A stretch of 64,000 bases of DNA from Saccopteryx bilineata (GCF_036850765.1 NC_089498.1:70100305-70164304), one strand, 5' to 3'. Counted from the first letter of the stretch, positions 12,870 to 23,781 are shown. Translations and numbers: made by a program. Notes: generated by a model from the sequence alone, not told the origin.

Positions 12870-13175
12870 TTCAATAAGTTTATTAAGACTAAAATCATTA
12901 ACAAATCTTCTTGAACTATATGGAATAAAATTAGAAATCAGTAACAGAAGGAAATATAGAAAATTTACAAAAATGTGGAAATTAAAACACTCAACATACA
13001 GGTCAAAGAATGTATCATCACAAGGGAAATCAGAAAATACTCAGAAACTAAAGGGAATAAAAACACAACATAAACTTAAAGGGATGCAGAGAAAGTAGTG
13101 TTTGGAAGAAAATTTAACCAAGGAACCACAAAAAGAAGAGCAAATTAAACCCAAAGGTAGCATAGGGAGAAATAC

Positions 13176-13378
13176 CAGTCAGTACTCCATATCTGAGGGT
13201 TTCATATCTAATTGTAGATTGAAACAGTATTTTTGATCTGTGGCTAGGAATCTATGGATGCAGAGGGCTGACTATATGCATTGATCCATGCCATTTTTAT
13301 ATAAGGGATTTGAGCGTCCACACATTATGGCTCCCATGAGGTCCTGAAACCAATCCTCCTTGAATATTGACGGACAAC
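13176..13378. mobile_element. Old Tigger/MER2-like DNA transposon remnant
   Basis: The left end CAGTCAGTACTCCATATCTG, the middle GATGCAGAGGGCTGACTATA and the right end TTGACGGACAACTA recall the MER2/Tigger family of TA-targeting elements. Diverged and non-coding. Confidence 0.6.
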
Positions 13379-13487
13379 TACAATAAAGATTAAAGTGATC
13401 AATGATATAGAGAATAAAAACAATGCACAGAAGCAATAAAACTAAAAACTGATTCTTTTAATCTTTAAAATTGATTTGAGAGAGAAA

Positions 13488-13618
13488 TACCAACTTCGTC
13501 GTATCAATTACTTATGCATTCATTGGCTGATTCTTGTATGTGCCCTGACTTGGAATTGAACCCGCAAACTTGGGAATACTGGCTCAGCGCTCTGACCCAC
13601 TGAGATACCTGGCCAGGG
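13488..13618 (-). repeat. Diverged SINE (tRNA-derived, D-like)
   Basis: Minus-strand copy ending in CACTGAGATACCTGGCCAGG, with GTGCCCTGACTTGGAATTGAACC in the middle. Tail and body are eroded. Confidence 0.7.
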
Positions 13619-14490
13619 GCAAAAGTTGATTCTCTTAAAAGAGCAACAAAATTGACAAACCTTTAGATTGAATGACCAAGAAAAAAAGTGAGATGACTCA
13701 CTTTACTAAAATCAGGATTGAAAGTAGAGATGTTACCTATCAACCCACAGAAATAAAAAGGATAGTAAGAGAATACTATGAATAATTGTAGCAAACAAAA
13801 TAGATCATCTAGATGAAATAGACAAGCTCCCAGAAATATACAAACTACCAAAGAGATACTAGAAGAACTTAGAAGACCTAAAAAAATCTATTTCAAGAAA
13901 AGAGTAAATCAATCAAAAACCTCCCAACAAAGAAAAGAGTGGGGCCAGATTCTAGGAAACATTTAAATAAGAATAATATCAATACTTCTCAAACTCTTCC
14001 AAGAAATGAAAGCAGAGGGAACAGTCATAATTTATTTTATGAGGTCAGCACTACCATGATACCAAAGCCAATGACATCACACACATAAAAAAAAGAGCAC
14101 TATATTACCAGTGTGCTTTACAAATAAGGATGGAAATACCGGTCGTCAACAGAATACTAGCAAACTGAATCCAGTAGCATTTTAAAGGGATTATATACAT
14201 CATGACCAAGTGGGCTTTATTACAGAAATGCAAGGTGGTTTAACATAATAAAATCAATCAATACAATATATCAAATTAATGGAAGTTAACTATATGATCA
14301 TCTCAATTAATGCAAAAAAACTTTGGATAAAATCCAACATGCTTTAACGATACTCAACAAATTAGGCATAGAAGGAAACTTTGTTAACATGATAAAAGAG
14401 ATTTATGAAAAAACCCACAGCTAACATCCCACCCAGATCAGGCACAAGAGAGAAGCATGTTCGCTATTAACATTTGTATTCAACAATGTA

Positions 14491-14882
14491 TTGAAAGTTC
14501 AACTGTAGTTTGCTGAGTAGTTACCACTGCCCTCAGTGATAAAGGTAGGGAAATCAATGATCCTTAAAAATAAATAAATTCTTCCCAGATGGCAGTTAAT
14601 CTGGTAATTATTATTCAATCCTCAACTCTAAATCAGCAGAAGAAATGGTCAACATTTTCAGGCTGACCATTCCTTAATTTATTTTGCTAAACTGAAATAT
14701 GTAGTAAGCATTATTGTGTTCTGATGACTGAGTGCAAAGTTTATCATTTTTCAAATTACAGTAAGGACGATTTCTAAATCAAATATGTCAGGAATCCAGG
14801 AATAACTCTTATTTACTGAGCTAACTTGATATATATAGGTATATATATATATAGATATAATTTAGATGGTTGGGCTTTTTAC
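14491..14882. other. HERC4: HERC4 intron, no repeat recognised
   Basis: Non-repetitive AT-rich intron 3' of the HECT exon at 14883. It contains a short TA-rich microsatellite near 14830-14855. Confidence 0.5.
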
Positions 14883-15026
14883 CTTATCAGAAAACCAAAT
14901 GAGCCTGGAATCTTCATAGTATCTAAACATGCCATATTTAGGATCCAATAATTCCCTCATGATGAGTAAGAAAAATTCTTTGCGTACCCCTCCTGCATCA
15001 ACAGCATCTTCTCCAACAAATATAAC
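14883..15026 (-). CDS. HERC4: HERC4 exon, start of HECT domain core
   Basis: This 144-nt exon is in phase 0 at both ends, with the acceptor at 15028-15027 and donor GT at 14882-14881. It encodes 48 residues including FVGEDAVDAGGVRKEFF, the classic HECT N-lobe motif, and then RELLDPKYGMFRYYED. It ends FSDK and continues into TFEDSDLF in the next exon (863-697), with a 14-kb repeat-filled intron between. Confidence 0.96.
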
Positions 15027-15252
15027 CTAAGATAGCATAATGCAAACACTGAATGCAAAGACATGACAGTATATACTGGAGACCTTATAACATGTTATTA
15101 ATTACAAATAAGTGCTCAACAATAAACAGTTAAAATATTTTTTTAAGTATATAATTTTATTAAGTTTCAAAGATACACTAAAAAACAAAGAGGAAAACTC
15201 TAAACATATTTTCTGAAAAAGTCTCATCTATACAATGAAAAAGTCAAATTAC

Positions 15253-15420
15253 CTTGAGTGGCTTTTTGTAGTCTACATTCTTTGTTTTCCTAAGGACTTC
15301 CATTGTATCTCCTACGATATTTTCTCTACGTACCACCAGAATTAAGCAGGGATTCACAGATTCAATCACTGGGAGAAAAAGAGAGGAGACATTCTGCCTG
15401 TGGGCCTGGTCAATAGCCAT
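15253..15420 (-). CDS. HERC4: HERC4 exon, HECT-proximal linker
   Basis: This 168-nt phase-0 exon has its acceptor at 15422-15421 and donor at 15252-15251. It starts MAIDQAHRQNVSSLFLPV and includes CLILVVRRENIVGDTMEVLR before ending YKKPLK. The RRENIVGDTMEVLR stretch is the usual lead-in to HECT domains of small HERC proteins. The 226-nt intron to the next exon is the shortest in this half of the gene. Confidence 0.95.
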
Positions 15421-15589
15421 CTAGAAAATAAAAGATCAAAATTTTAATGGCAACAATACTAAATAAACCAACTTCTATCTATTAATTAGATATCCTATAT
15501 TCCCTATAATTCCTATCCTACTGAATTCATATAGCACCTAACAGTATCTAATACAGTACAAGAGCTTAAACTGTGTTCTGGTCTAATCA

Positions 15590-15745
15590 GGTGCTGTTCT
15601 GGCGCACTAAGGTCACAGATACATATGATCCCCGGTCAGGGCACATTCAAGAAGTAACCAATAAGTGCACAAATAAATAAAATAAATAAGTAAAACAATG
15701 AGTTGATGCGTCTCTCTCTCAACTCAATGGAAAAAATTTTAAAAT
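15590..15745 (+). repeat. Diverged SINE (D-like)
   Basis: GATCCCCGGTCAGGGCACAT followed by GAAGTAACCAATAAGTGCAC and an A-rich end resembles a tRNA-derived bat SINE. The head is degraded. Confidence 0.6.
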
Positions 15746-16335
15746 AATAAACTATGTTTTGACCATAAAGAGTACCCTTCTGAATTTGTTATATTCACAT
15801 GCAACAAATGATACCATTAAGTAATAAGCATGGAATTGTAATACTGATAAATCTAATCACTGTTGCTTCTCAAAAGACAACTAAGATGGAGAGTGAGGTA
15901 AAAAAAAAATAGCGTTTTAAAACAAACCTCCAAAAGGAATAAGAAACAGCCTGGTTAAGGAGGTATTATAGAAATTCATCTAATAGAATGATCACCACAT
16001 GTGCTCACAAAGCAAGCATTTGGCTTTTACCACTTAGAGCCTTTGTTCTTTTCCTGTGGTTTCCCCTGTCCTTGTTCTGAGATGAAAAATCCTACATTAA
16101 ATGCACCAATGATTACCTTAGTTTATTGTTTTAACAAAGGCCATCAACAAACAAAAAACAAAAACCAACTGATTTCTGAGCTATTAATATAGATCCCTAC
16201 AAAAATACTTATTTTTTTCTGTTGCTGAAAATGGAAATAAGCACACCTCTAAATCCCCTTAGTATCTATTATTTAAATATCTAGAGAAATATTTTAAAGA
16301 AGGTCACTTCTTGTTCATTCAAATAATATATTTTT
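15746..16335. other. HERC4: HERC4 intron, no repeat recognised
   Basis: Intronic sequence without a recognisable repeat or exon. A 63-residue plus-strand frame here has no family resemblance. Confidence 0.45.
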
Positions 16336-16350
16336 AAGATTTTATTTATT

Positions 16351-16462
16351 CCCTGGATGGCTGGCTCAGCGGTAGGGCGTCAGCCAGGCTTGTAGAAGTC
16401 CCAGGTTTGATTCTTAGTCAGGACACACAGAAGTGACCATCAACTTATCCACCCCTCCCCCT

Positions 16463-16494
<32 letters not shown>

Positions 16495-16722
16495 CTCCTC
16501 CCGCAGCCATGGCTCAAATGGTTTAAACAAGTTGGCTCCGGGAGCTGAGGGTGGCTCTGTGGTCTCACCTCAGGTGCTAAATAACTCAGTTGCCAAGTAA
16601 CGGAGCAGTGGCCCCAGATGGGCAGAGCATCACCTGGTAGGGGGTTTGTTGGGTGGATCCCAGTAGAGGTGCATGTGGAAGTCTGTCTCTGCTTCCCTGC
16701 TTCTCACTCAATTTAAAAAAAA
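16351..16722 (+). repeat. SINE-B inserted into the tail of a SINE-C
   Basis: Full SINE-B body from CCCTGGATGGCTGGCTCAGC to a poly-A tail. Perfect target copies AAGATTTTATTTATT lie at 16336-16350 and 16723-16737. The duplicated target is itself SINE-C tail sequence. Confidence 0.88.
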
Positions 16723-16910
16723 AAGATTTTATTTATTGATTTTACAGAGAGGAGGGGGAAGCAAGAAGTATCAACTCAGTTGCTTCACTTTAGTTGTTCA
16801 TTGCTTGCTTGTCATATGTGCCTTGACAGGACAAGACCAGGGTTTCGAACTGGTGACATCAGCGTTCCAGGTCCACACTCTATCCAATGCACCACCACAG
16901 GCCAGGATGC
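16723..16910 (-). repeat. SINE-C, minus strand
   Basis: Tail ATTTTATTTATTGATTTTAC at the left and head ending CACCACCACAGGCCAGG at the right, with TATGTGCCTTGACAGGAC in the body. Confidence 0.85.
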
Positions 16911-17254
16911 ACTAATTTTAAAGGAATGAAAACAGCTATCAACACTAGGGGAAGTGGTTAATTTTTAAAAGCATGTTTGGAATATTAAATGCCCCATGGT
17001 CTCTTCTTTTTTTCTTAGTCCACGGTCTCTATAGATATTCTATACCAGAAAAGGAAATTTAAAACCTTTTTTTATTTACAGGTTCAAATGACAAAGCAAA
17101 CCTACTGTAGCCCTCCAAAGTCATAATGTAAACTAGTTTTAAAAACCCTCACTACAAACAAAAGAGTGCCAAACATAAAACAGAGGGAATGGAGGAAGAA
17201 AGGAAAGGGAGGAGACAATGAAACTCAGAAAAATATTTTTTACTTAAACTATTT

Positions 17255-17647
17255 TTTTTTAAATTCAGTGAGAGAAGGGGAGGCAGAGTCAGGCTCCTAC
17301 ATGCGCCCTGGTGGGGATCCACCCAGCATGTCCACTAGGAGGCGATGCTCTGCCCATCTGGGGCGCTGTTCTGTTGCTTAGCATTGGAGCTCTTCTTAGG
17401 CTTGAGGTGGAGGCCATGGAGCCGTGCTCAGGGCTCAGGGCCAATTCACTCCAATCGAGCTATGGCTGCAGGAGAGGGGGAGAGAGGGGAAGAGGGAGGG
17501 GGAGGGGGAGGGGGATGCGGGAGGGGAGGGGGAGAGAGAGGGAGAGGAGAAGCAGATGGGTGTTTCTGTGTGCCCTGACAGGGAATTGAACCCAGGATAT
17601 CCACATGCTGGGCCAATGCTCTACCACTGAGCCAACTGTCCAGGGCC
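17255..17647 (-). repeat. SINE-B with expanded purine tract
   Basis: Minus-strand SINE-B: GCGCCCTGGTGGGGATCCAC near the tail, and head ending GAGCCAACTGTCCAGGGCC. The internal GA/GGGA-rich tract at about 17470-17555 is much longer than in neighbouring copies. Open frames here are low-complexity artefacts. Confidence 0.88.
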
Positions 17648-18065
17648 ACTAAAACTTTCTTCAAGGAAACTTCATAATCCTCCTTCTAACAAATGATCAA
17701 ATGCATCCTACTTTAACATCATTTCACCTCTAGTCACTTCTATGTTTTACCAACTATATAAATGAGATACAACATAATAAAGCAAGACTTGAAACAAACC
17801 AACATTTAATCAACTTTAGAGATCATTTAATTATTTAGAGGTCATATATTTCTATAATGAAAGAGGCTTATACCATTTTTCAGATATACCATGACTAAAG
17901 GCTAAATTATTCTATTTTTATCTAAATACATATAAGTAGCCCTAATAAGAACATAACACATCATATGCAATAGTTCTCTATAGGTACCAAAGGTACTCTG
18001 CAAAAGAAAGACCATAAAAGTACAAATTGTCCCCAAAGATTATTGATTATAAGCGAGATTCAAAT

Positions 18066-18190
18066 ATTTAATTTTTTTGAGAGAAGAAGGGAAAAAGACA
18101 GGAACATCGAGCTGCTCCTGTATATGCCCTGACCAGGGAATTGAACCAACAACCTCTGTACTCCAGGACTGAACAATCTGCCCAGGGCTT
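18066..18190 (-). repeat. Diverged D-like SINE
   Basis: Minus-strand copy with GCCCTGACCAGGGAATTGAACC and end TGCCCAGGGCTT. The head is shortened. Confidence 0.65.
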
Positions 18191-18372
18191 AGTTTTTGTT
18201 GATTTTTAGAAACAGAAAAAATAAAGGAGAAACAGGAGAGACGGGAAGGGGAAGAAAAGTATTTGTTGTTCCACTCAGTTGTGCATTTTTTGGTTGCTTC
18301 CCATGTGTGCCCTGACTGGCAACTGAACCCGCAACCTTGTTGTTTTGGGACATTGCTCTTAACCAACAGAGT
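18191..18372 (-). repeat. Second D-like SINE in tandem
   Basis: Minus-strand copy with TGTGCCCTGACTGGCAACTG and end TCTTAACCAACAGAGTA. It lies back to back with the SINE at 18066-18190. Confidence 0.65.
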
Positions 18373-18449
18373 ATTTACTTTTTTAAAAACTTCAATAAAA
18401 CAATCCAAAAACCACTCTCAAATCTGATTAGTATTATACAATATTTTAC

Positions 18450-18548
18450 CTGCATCTGTAAGACTGCATCTGTTTGTAACAAAGTAGTTTTTGCTTGTGC
18501 ATCAAATACAAATGGGTATGTGCAGATTGTAACAGGAATATCTGCCAA
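18450..18548 (-). CDS. HERC4: HERC4 exon, linker before HECT
   Basis: This 99-nt phase-0 exon has acceptor CAG at 18551-18549 and donor GTAAAA beginning at 18449. It encodes LADIPVTICTYPFVFDAQAK and ends DAVLQMQ. Its first residue follows DVNLGLTE if the 24-nt microexon is used, or GM of exon 29328-29209 if it is skipped. Both joins keep the frame. Confidence 0.95.
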
Positions 18549-18692
18549 CTGGAAATAAATAATTAACTCATTAGTACAAATTGGTTTTAATCATTGTATT
18601 TCTTATAGGTACTATCCCTTCTATAATAATAAAGTGATCACATTCTTAGTCATTCAGGAATTATAAATATGTTGCTAGTTTCTAAATACAAA

Positions 18693-18859
18693 CATACCTC
18701 ATAAATATTGCAGATTTGGTTCCACATCACTGCAATAAAGAGAGTATTGCAATAATTCAAGTCTTAATCTTTCTGTTGGTAGAGGGTCTTACCTTCAATT
18801 TGTAAAAAACTAACATCTGGAAGCACAATTAAGTGCAATAAAATGAGATTATGCCTGTA
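18693..18859. mobile_element. Short Tigger1-like element (MITE)
   Basis: The left end CATACCTCATAAATATTGCA and the right end AATAAAATGAGATTATGCCT are diverged inverted repeats of the Tigger1 type. TTCTGTTGGTAGAGGGTCTT in the middle is residual Tigger transposase-region sequence. Heavily deleted and non-coding. Confidence 0.75.
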
Positions 18860-19291
18860 TGAAATATTTACTGATAATTAGATGAGGCACTGAAATAATC
18901 CAATTCCCAGTTTTAGGAGGGAATTACTGAGAGTCCACAAAATCATAAATTACAGGTATTTTTTGCTTAACATATTTACTACAAGTTCCAGTGAAGTAAG
19001 TTGCAAGTTTATTCTAAAATTTTGAACCCCTAAGTTAAATATATTTAGTTCTTATATGTTAAGGCTAATAATCTAGCAACTGAAGCCCATGTTAAAGCAA
19101 TCTGCTTATTTATTTATTTAACAATATTTACTGCCAGCCATTAGGGTGGTGCTATTATGATGAGCCAAACAATCTGTTCATTCAACATACAAAATAAGTT
19201 CTATTAGTATTATTATACCTTGTCAACCTTTAAAATTGGGAGAACTGATATATTACTAAACCTATTTTATCATGTTAGTCATCTCATAGAC
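18860..19291. other. HERC4: HERC4 intron, no repeat recognised
   Basis: AT-rich intron without recognised features. Its right end contains the left target copy (TCATAGAC) of the hAT element that follows. Confidence 0.45.
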
Positions 19292-19417
19292 CAATGTTTT
19301 TCAACCGCTGGTCCACAGGAATTAACCACCCTGATGTTGTAAGAAGATTAACTCTTTTAGGAACAAAATTTCTGGCAGACTGGCACTGGTCTGCGGACTA
19401 GCAGTTGAAAACCACTG
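19292..19417. mobile_element. Short non-autonomous hAT element
   Basis: The ends CAATGTTTTTCAACCGCTGG and CAGTGGTTTTCAACTGCTAG (reverse complement of the right end) form inverted repeats with only two to four changes in the first 16 bases. The 8-bp flanks TCATAGAC and TTACAGAC match at six positions, as expected of an aged hAT target duplication. Confidence 0.85.
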
Positions 19418-20704
19418 TTACAGACAATTACTTACTCTTACAGATAATGCAGTGATTGATTTCTAAGAGTTTTAACAGTGAAAAAAAAAAGAAAAATGGA
19501 GCTATGAACTAACTGCAGGTCACAGCTTCTTGATATTGGACAAAGATGTATTCCTACTACCTACCTAATAAGGCACTATTTTTGTGCCAGCCCTGACACA
19601 GAGCTCCTGCTATAAGGCTTCCAATGAAAACTTAACACACCGTGAAACAGTCCACTTCTTTTTAAGTGCTCAGAAAGTTCTTTACATTAGTCTGAATCTG
19701 CATTTCTATGCATCACTGTGCATGACTCATTTTGTATTTCAGTCTTCATTTTGCCTTTGCAGGGAAGTATATATGGTTTAAATATTTCAAGTCCTCATGC
19801 TCTCTCCCTAGGCTGTCTTTTTGTATACACTAAATACTCCTAGTTTTCTCAGCCATTCTGAAAATAAATATGGTTTCCAGCTCTTCTCTTAACTATGGCC
19901 ACCAAAAAAACCATAATCCAATAGTGCCCAATCAGTACAGAATATCCAGTCTGTTTTCAACATATAAGACAACACTTGAATTATATTAACCTTACACTAA
20001 TTTATTCTTCACTTTTTCTTATGACAATTTTTACCTCCGTCCTATATCCATGTCACTAATTAGCTATTAACAGTAGAAAGTCATTTTACTACTCTGAAAC
20101 TCCAAAAGACTGAGGTGATTTCTAAAGTCCCCCTTGGCTCCACAACTCTACTTGATAATTTTATGTGCTACTTCTATTTGAGTATGAGGAAAGAGAAAAT
20201 GGTAAGCCTATAATTTAAAGCTAACTCTAAATGCTTCATTGGTTCAAGTGAGAAAAAAGCAAAGCAAAGCAAAACAAAATCTAGCCTATCACAGAAGTAT
20301 AAAAGAAGTACTGTAATATTCCCAAGTATTAAAAAGACAGCTTTAGGATTGCTGATTATGTAAAACAAAGTGAAGATGATCATACTGAAAGTTTACTTAA
20401 TTTTTTTGAGGCCACTTTGTGTATCAATTATGAGTTTAAAAATTAAAGATTATTTTACTTCTCTAATATATTGCTGAAAGGAATTATACAGGTATACTGT
20501 TAAAACAGAGATTTTAAAGTTCTTCATAAAATTCCTCTGAAATGCTATACAGGACAATTTCTAAATATTCATTTTTATAAATAATTATATATACATATGT
20601 TTATGTTTTAAAGTCACAAACAAGGAACCTTTGGCTCTCCTACCACTTAAGACAAAGCAAGTAATATTTTACTCTGAACATGAGACTATTACAACCAATC
20701 TTAC
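19418..20704. other. HERC4: HERC4 intron, no repeat recognised
   Basis: About 1.3 kb of intron downstream of the microexon without a recognised mobile element. It is unusually clean of SINEs compared with the rest of the gene. Confidence 0.45.
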
Positions 20705-20728
20705 CTCAGTTAATCCAAGGTTGACATC
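20705..20728 (-). CDS. HERC4: HERC4 24-nt microexon
   Basis: The acceptor AG at 20730-20729 and donor GTAAGA at 20704-20699 frame exactly 24 nt reading DVNLGLTE. Human HERC4, as I recall it, has DVNHGLTE at this place, so the exon is conserved. Being 24 nt and phase 0, it can be included or skipped without a frameshift. The sequence just upstream of its acceptor has two TGC triplets (TCTGCACTGCTGATTTTAG), a pattern of SRRM4-regulated neural microexons. That regulation is inferred, not shown. Confidence 0.88.
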
Positions 20729-22127
20729 CTAAAATCAGCAGTGCAGAATGTAACAATAATGAGGAAAGAGCAATATTAGTGTCTAAATTTAACTATTTCT
20801 ATTCAAAGTAATATTTCATATATAGAAGAATACTGAATTAATGAAGTAGACCAAAATACATCTACAACAAAACTTATCCTTTCCACATGTATCTTACATA
20901 ACTATGAATGTATCACCTTTGTTTTAGGTACCTAGTGATTATAAAGTTACTGAGACTTGAACAAAAATTAGGCGTCAGCAGTCAAGCATCCCATTTGCAG
21001 AATTCAGGTAGAAGAGGGAAACTAAATCCTAGTCTAACTTGGTCTTGGAGTGAGAATGGCCTGAAAGAATGTTCAAAAGTCTCATGGTCTAAATCAGACT
21101 TCACCAAGGCTTTTAACTCCAATGGTGAATGATGGTTCCAGACGGTTATAGACAAAAAAGATGCAGCACCCAGGCATGTTTTAGTTTCAACTAATTACCT
21201 ATAGCAAACCACTACCAATGCTGGTGTCACCTGGATTTAAGGGCATCACATAACATTGTTCCAATTAGGTACAAAGAGAGGATACCAAAGTTATTGAAAT
21301 AATTCACATAAATATGAAAGGTCTGGGCAGCTTAATAGAAATAAAAAGATACTTTTAAAACATAAAGGAAATGGAAAATACCTAAGTACAATTTGGTAAC
21401 CCAATGTGTAAGGAATCAATGCAAGAGTCTACCAAATATCAATGTCATTAGAAACAAAACGAAAGCTTTAAAAATAGTGAATTTTGAGGAAATATTTTAG
21501 TTGCAAGGGAGCACAAGTGTTCTTTAATTTCATTTTATTCAATGAAGAAAAATCAAACCCAAGAAGTTAAGTACTGCTATATTTTCCCAAAGCTGGTCTC
21601 CCAAGCTTTCTTCCTAGTTTGCTGGTGAGTGTCATTTTACTAGCTAGCACTGTCCAGTTAAAGTACAAGAACTTAACTCAAGAACAAATATAGTGATAAT
21701 TTATATACACAGCACAATATTAAATAAATAAGACATGCAACTTAAAAATACACATGTATATAGTATCAAAGACTATAAAAAATTACACCAATTTACCAAA
21801 CATCTTAATTTATGTACCTCTATCTGATAAGTCTTTCATAGGTATACATAGATCTTAAAATAAACAAATATGCATTTTTAAAAAATGCTTAATTTAAATC
21901 TTAATGTAATTCAAATGGGCACAGAACCAGTACTGACTTTTCTATAATTCATTCTAAATTAGTCAAATTTTATTAGATATAAATTGATAATAAGTATGTA
22001 TAGTAACTGAAAGTGTAAGAAAGGAAAGAAATAAATAGTTTAATAGTAACCACTAAGGCAAATTAAGAGAAAGTTAACAAAGGGTAAGGAAATGTACAAC
22101 TGAGAATAGTATCAAGAAAGTAGAACC
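20729..22127. other. HERC4: HERC4 intron flanking the microexon, no repeat recognised
   Basis: About 1.4 kb of intron 5' of the microexon with no SINE or LINE that I recognise. Together with 19418-20704 it forms a repeat-poor island around the microexon. A 74-residue frame at 20908-21132 has no recognisable family. Confidence 0.45.
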
Positions 22128-22445
22128 TGACCAGGCGGTGGCGCAGTGGATAGTGTCAGACTGGGATGCGAAGGACCCAGGTTTGAGACCCTGAGGTCGC
22201 CAGCTTGAGCGCGGGCTCATCTGGTTTGAGCAAGGCTAACCAGCTTGGACCCAAGGTCGCTGGCTTGAGCAAGGGGTTATTCAGTCTGCTGAAGGCCCAC
22301 AGTCAAGGCACATATGAGAAAGCAATCAATGAACAACTAAAGTGTCACAACAAAAAACTAATGATTGCTTCTCATCTCTCTCCGTTTGTGTCTGTCTATC
22401 CCTATCTGACCCTCTCTCTGACTCTCCGTCTCTGTGAAAAAAGAA
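22128..22445 (+). repeat. SINE-A
   Basis: Head CCTGACCAGGCGGTGGCGCA, modules of the GCTTGAGC type, then GAGAAAGCAATCAATGAACA and a TC-rich stretch ending CTCTGTGAAAAAAG. Confidence 0.92.
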
Positions 22446-22661
22446 AAGAAAAATCATCAAATAGCAGAAGGTAAGAAGAGAAAGAAAGAACCCATGTGCC
22501 TTTGTTTTGCCAGATTATCACTGAGGGAGAAAAACAGATCAAAAGAAATCCAAATTTAAAAAGTTTCATACATCAAGATCAGAGCTGTGAAAAACAACAC
22601 AAAGATGTTTATACAAGTAACCAGCAGGAGCAGGAGGAGTAAATCAAAACTTCATAAAAAC

Positions 22662-23000
22662 GCCTGACCAGGCGGTGGCGCAGTGGATGGAGCATCGGAC
22701 TGGGATGCAGAGGACCTAGGTTCGAGACCCCGAAGTCGCCAGCTTGAGCATGGGCTCATCTGGTTTGAGCAAAAGCTCACCAGCTTGAGCCCAAGGTCGC
22801 TGGCTCGAGCAAGGGGTTACTCAGTCTGCTGAAGGCCCACGGTCAAGGCACATATGAGAAAGCAATCAATAAACAACTAAGGTGTCGCAACAAGAAACTG
22901 ATGATTGATGCTTCTCATCTCTCTCTGTTCCTGTCTGTCTGTCCCTGTCTATCCCTCCCTCTGACTCTCTCTCTGTCCCTGTAAAAAATTAAAAAAAAAA
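22662..23000 (+). repeat. SINE-A
   Basis: Complete SINE-A with head GCCTGACCAGGCGGTGGCGC and tail CCCTGTAAAAAATTAAAA. Similar in orientation and structure to the copy 215 bp to its left. AAAACTTCAC/AAAACTTCAT-like flanks suggest a target duplication. Confidence 0.92.
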
Positions 23001-23350
23001 AACAAAAACTTCACAAAAACATGTTAAGAGAAGAATTAGGTGGAAAAAGGATGGGGAAATAGAAGGGGATGAGATACAGTTAGAAATCTCACTGGTACAA
23101 AAGGCTATTACAAGGAAAACAAAGAATCTCATAGAATTAGTTTTTAATAGTTAGAAATCTGGGATGTCTATACCTGATAGTTCTTAAAATCCTTGACTGG
23201 TAAAGAACATAAATGAAGAAAGAATATTTTAAACTTTCATACTGAAGCAAAGGAATTATTTGAAGATCATAAGTCTTGTTCAATAATACTATACATGTGT
23301 GTGTATGTGTATATGAATACATATACACCCACCTGTATCATCAGGAAATA

Positions 23351-23593
23351 CACTGCTCACAAAAATTAGGGGACCAGGGAACATGCAGATACTCTCGTAC
23401 TTTCAGCCTTTTGTACAGTGCATTTTCACCAATGAAAGAAAAGTTGGTTTTGCATCTCATTTACATAATCAAACAACTTTCTTTGGTCGTTTGCTTTTCT
23501 GATGTTTTTGTTTAATAAAAAAAAATATCAAAAGCTGCTTTTTCTATCCCTTCACATTCATTTTGAAATATCCCTTAATTTTTGTGAGCAGTA
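23351..23593. mobile_element. Tc1/mariner-type MITE, 243 bp
   Basis: The left end CACTGCTCACAAAAATTAGG and the right end (reverse complement TACTGCTCACAAAAATTAAG) are near-identical inverted repeats, flanked by TA at 23349-23350 and 23594-23595. The interior has no transposase. Confidence 0.88.
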
Positions 23594-23781
23594 TAGCATG
23601 TAAGTACCTTAAGACAGATTCTTTAAAACTTTACTTATAAGTCCAACCTAATGTTTGACTCAGTATTAAGACTAGTGATGCAAGTACGAATTTTATAAAG
23701 AGGCCCCAGGAAAAAGTCTTTATTATGTGCAAATGTGATATACTAAAGTGCTTTGAACTCTCTCAAAGAAAGACTCTCTGG

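Larger units (their letters stand above)
9546..14490 (+). mobile_element. Second old L1 LINE, fragmented
   Basis: A second collinear plus-strand L1 follows the tail of the first. ORF1-like sequence is at about 9546-10740 (for example KINELEDRSIAMI near 10100). A nested 3' UTR fragment is at 11235-11495, endonuclease-like ORF2 at about 11500-12205, and reverse-transcriptase ORF2 at about 12880-14490, where it ends without a 3' UTR. Stops and frameshifts are frequent. SINEs and a younger L1 3' end interrupt it. Confidence 0.75.

Noticed and set aside
17311..17664. Arginine/glycine/proline-rich frames that could look like a small basic protein
   Set aside because: They come from a GGGA-rich expansion inside a minus-strand SINE-B.
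20908..21132. A 74-residue plus-strand frame near the microexon as a possible small gene
   Set aside because: No family resemblance, no start context, and no splice or poly-A evidence.
22662..22735. tRNA-like promoter boxes as possible true tRNA genes
   Set aside because: The A and B boxes belong to SINE heads. No cloverleaf with a proper anticodon stem and acceptor closing is present, and each is followed by SINE body and tail.
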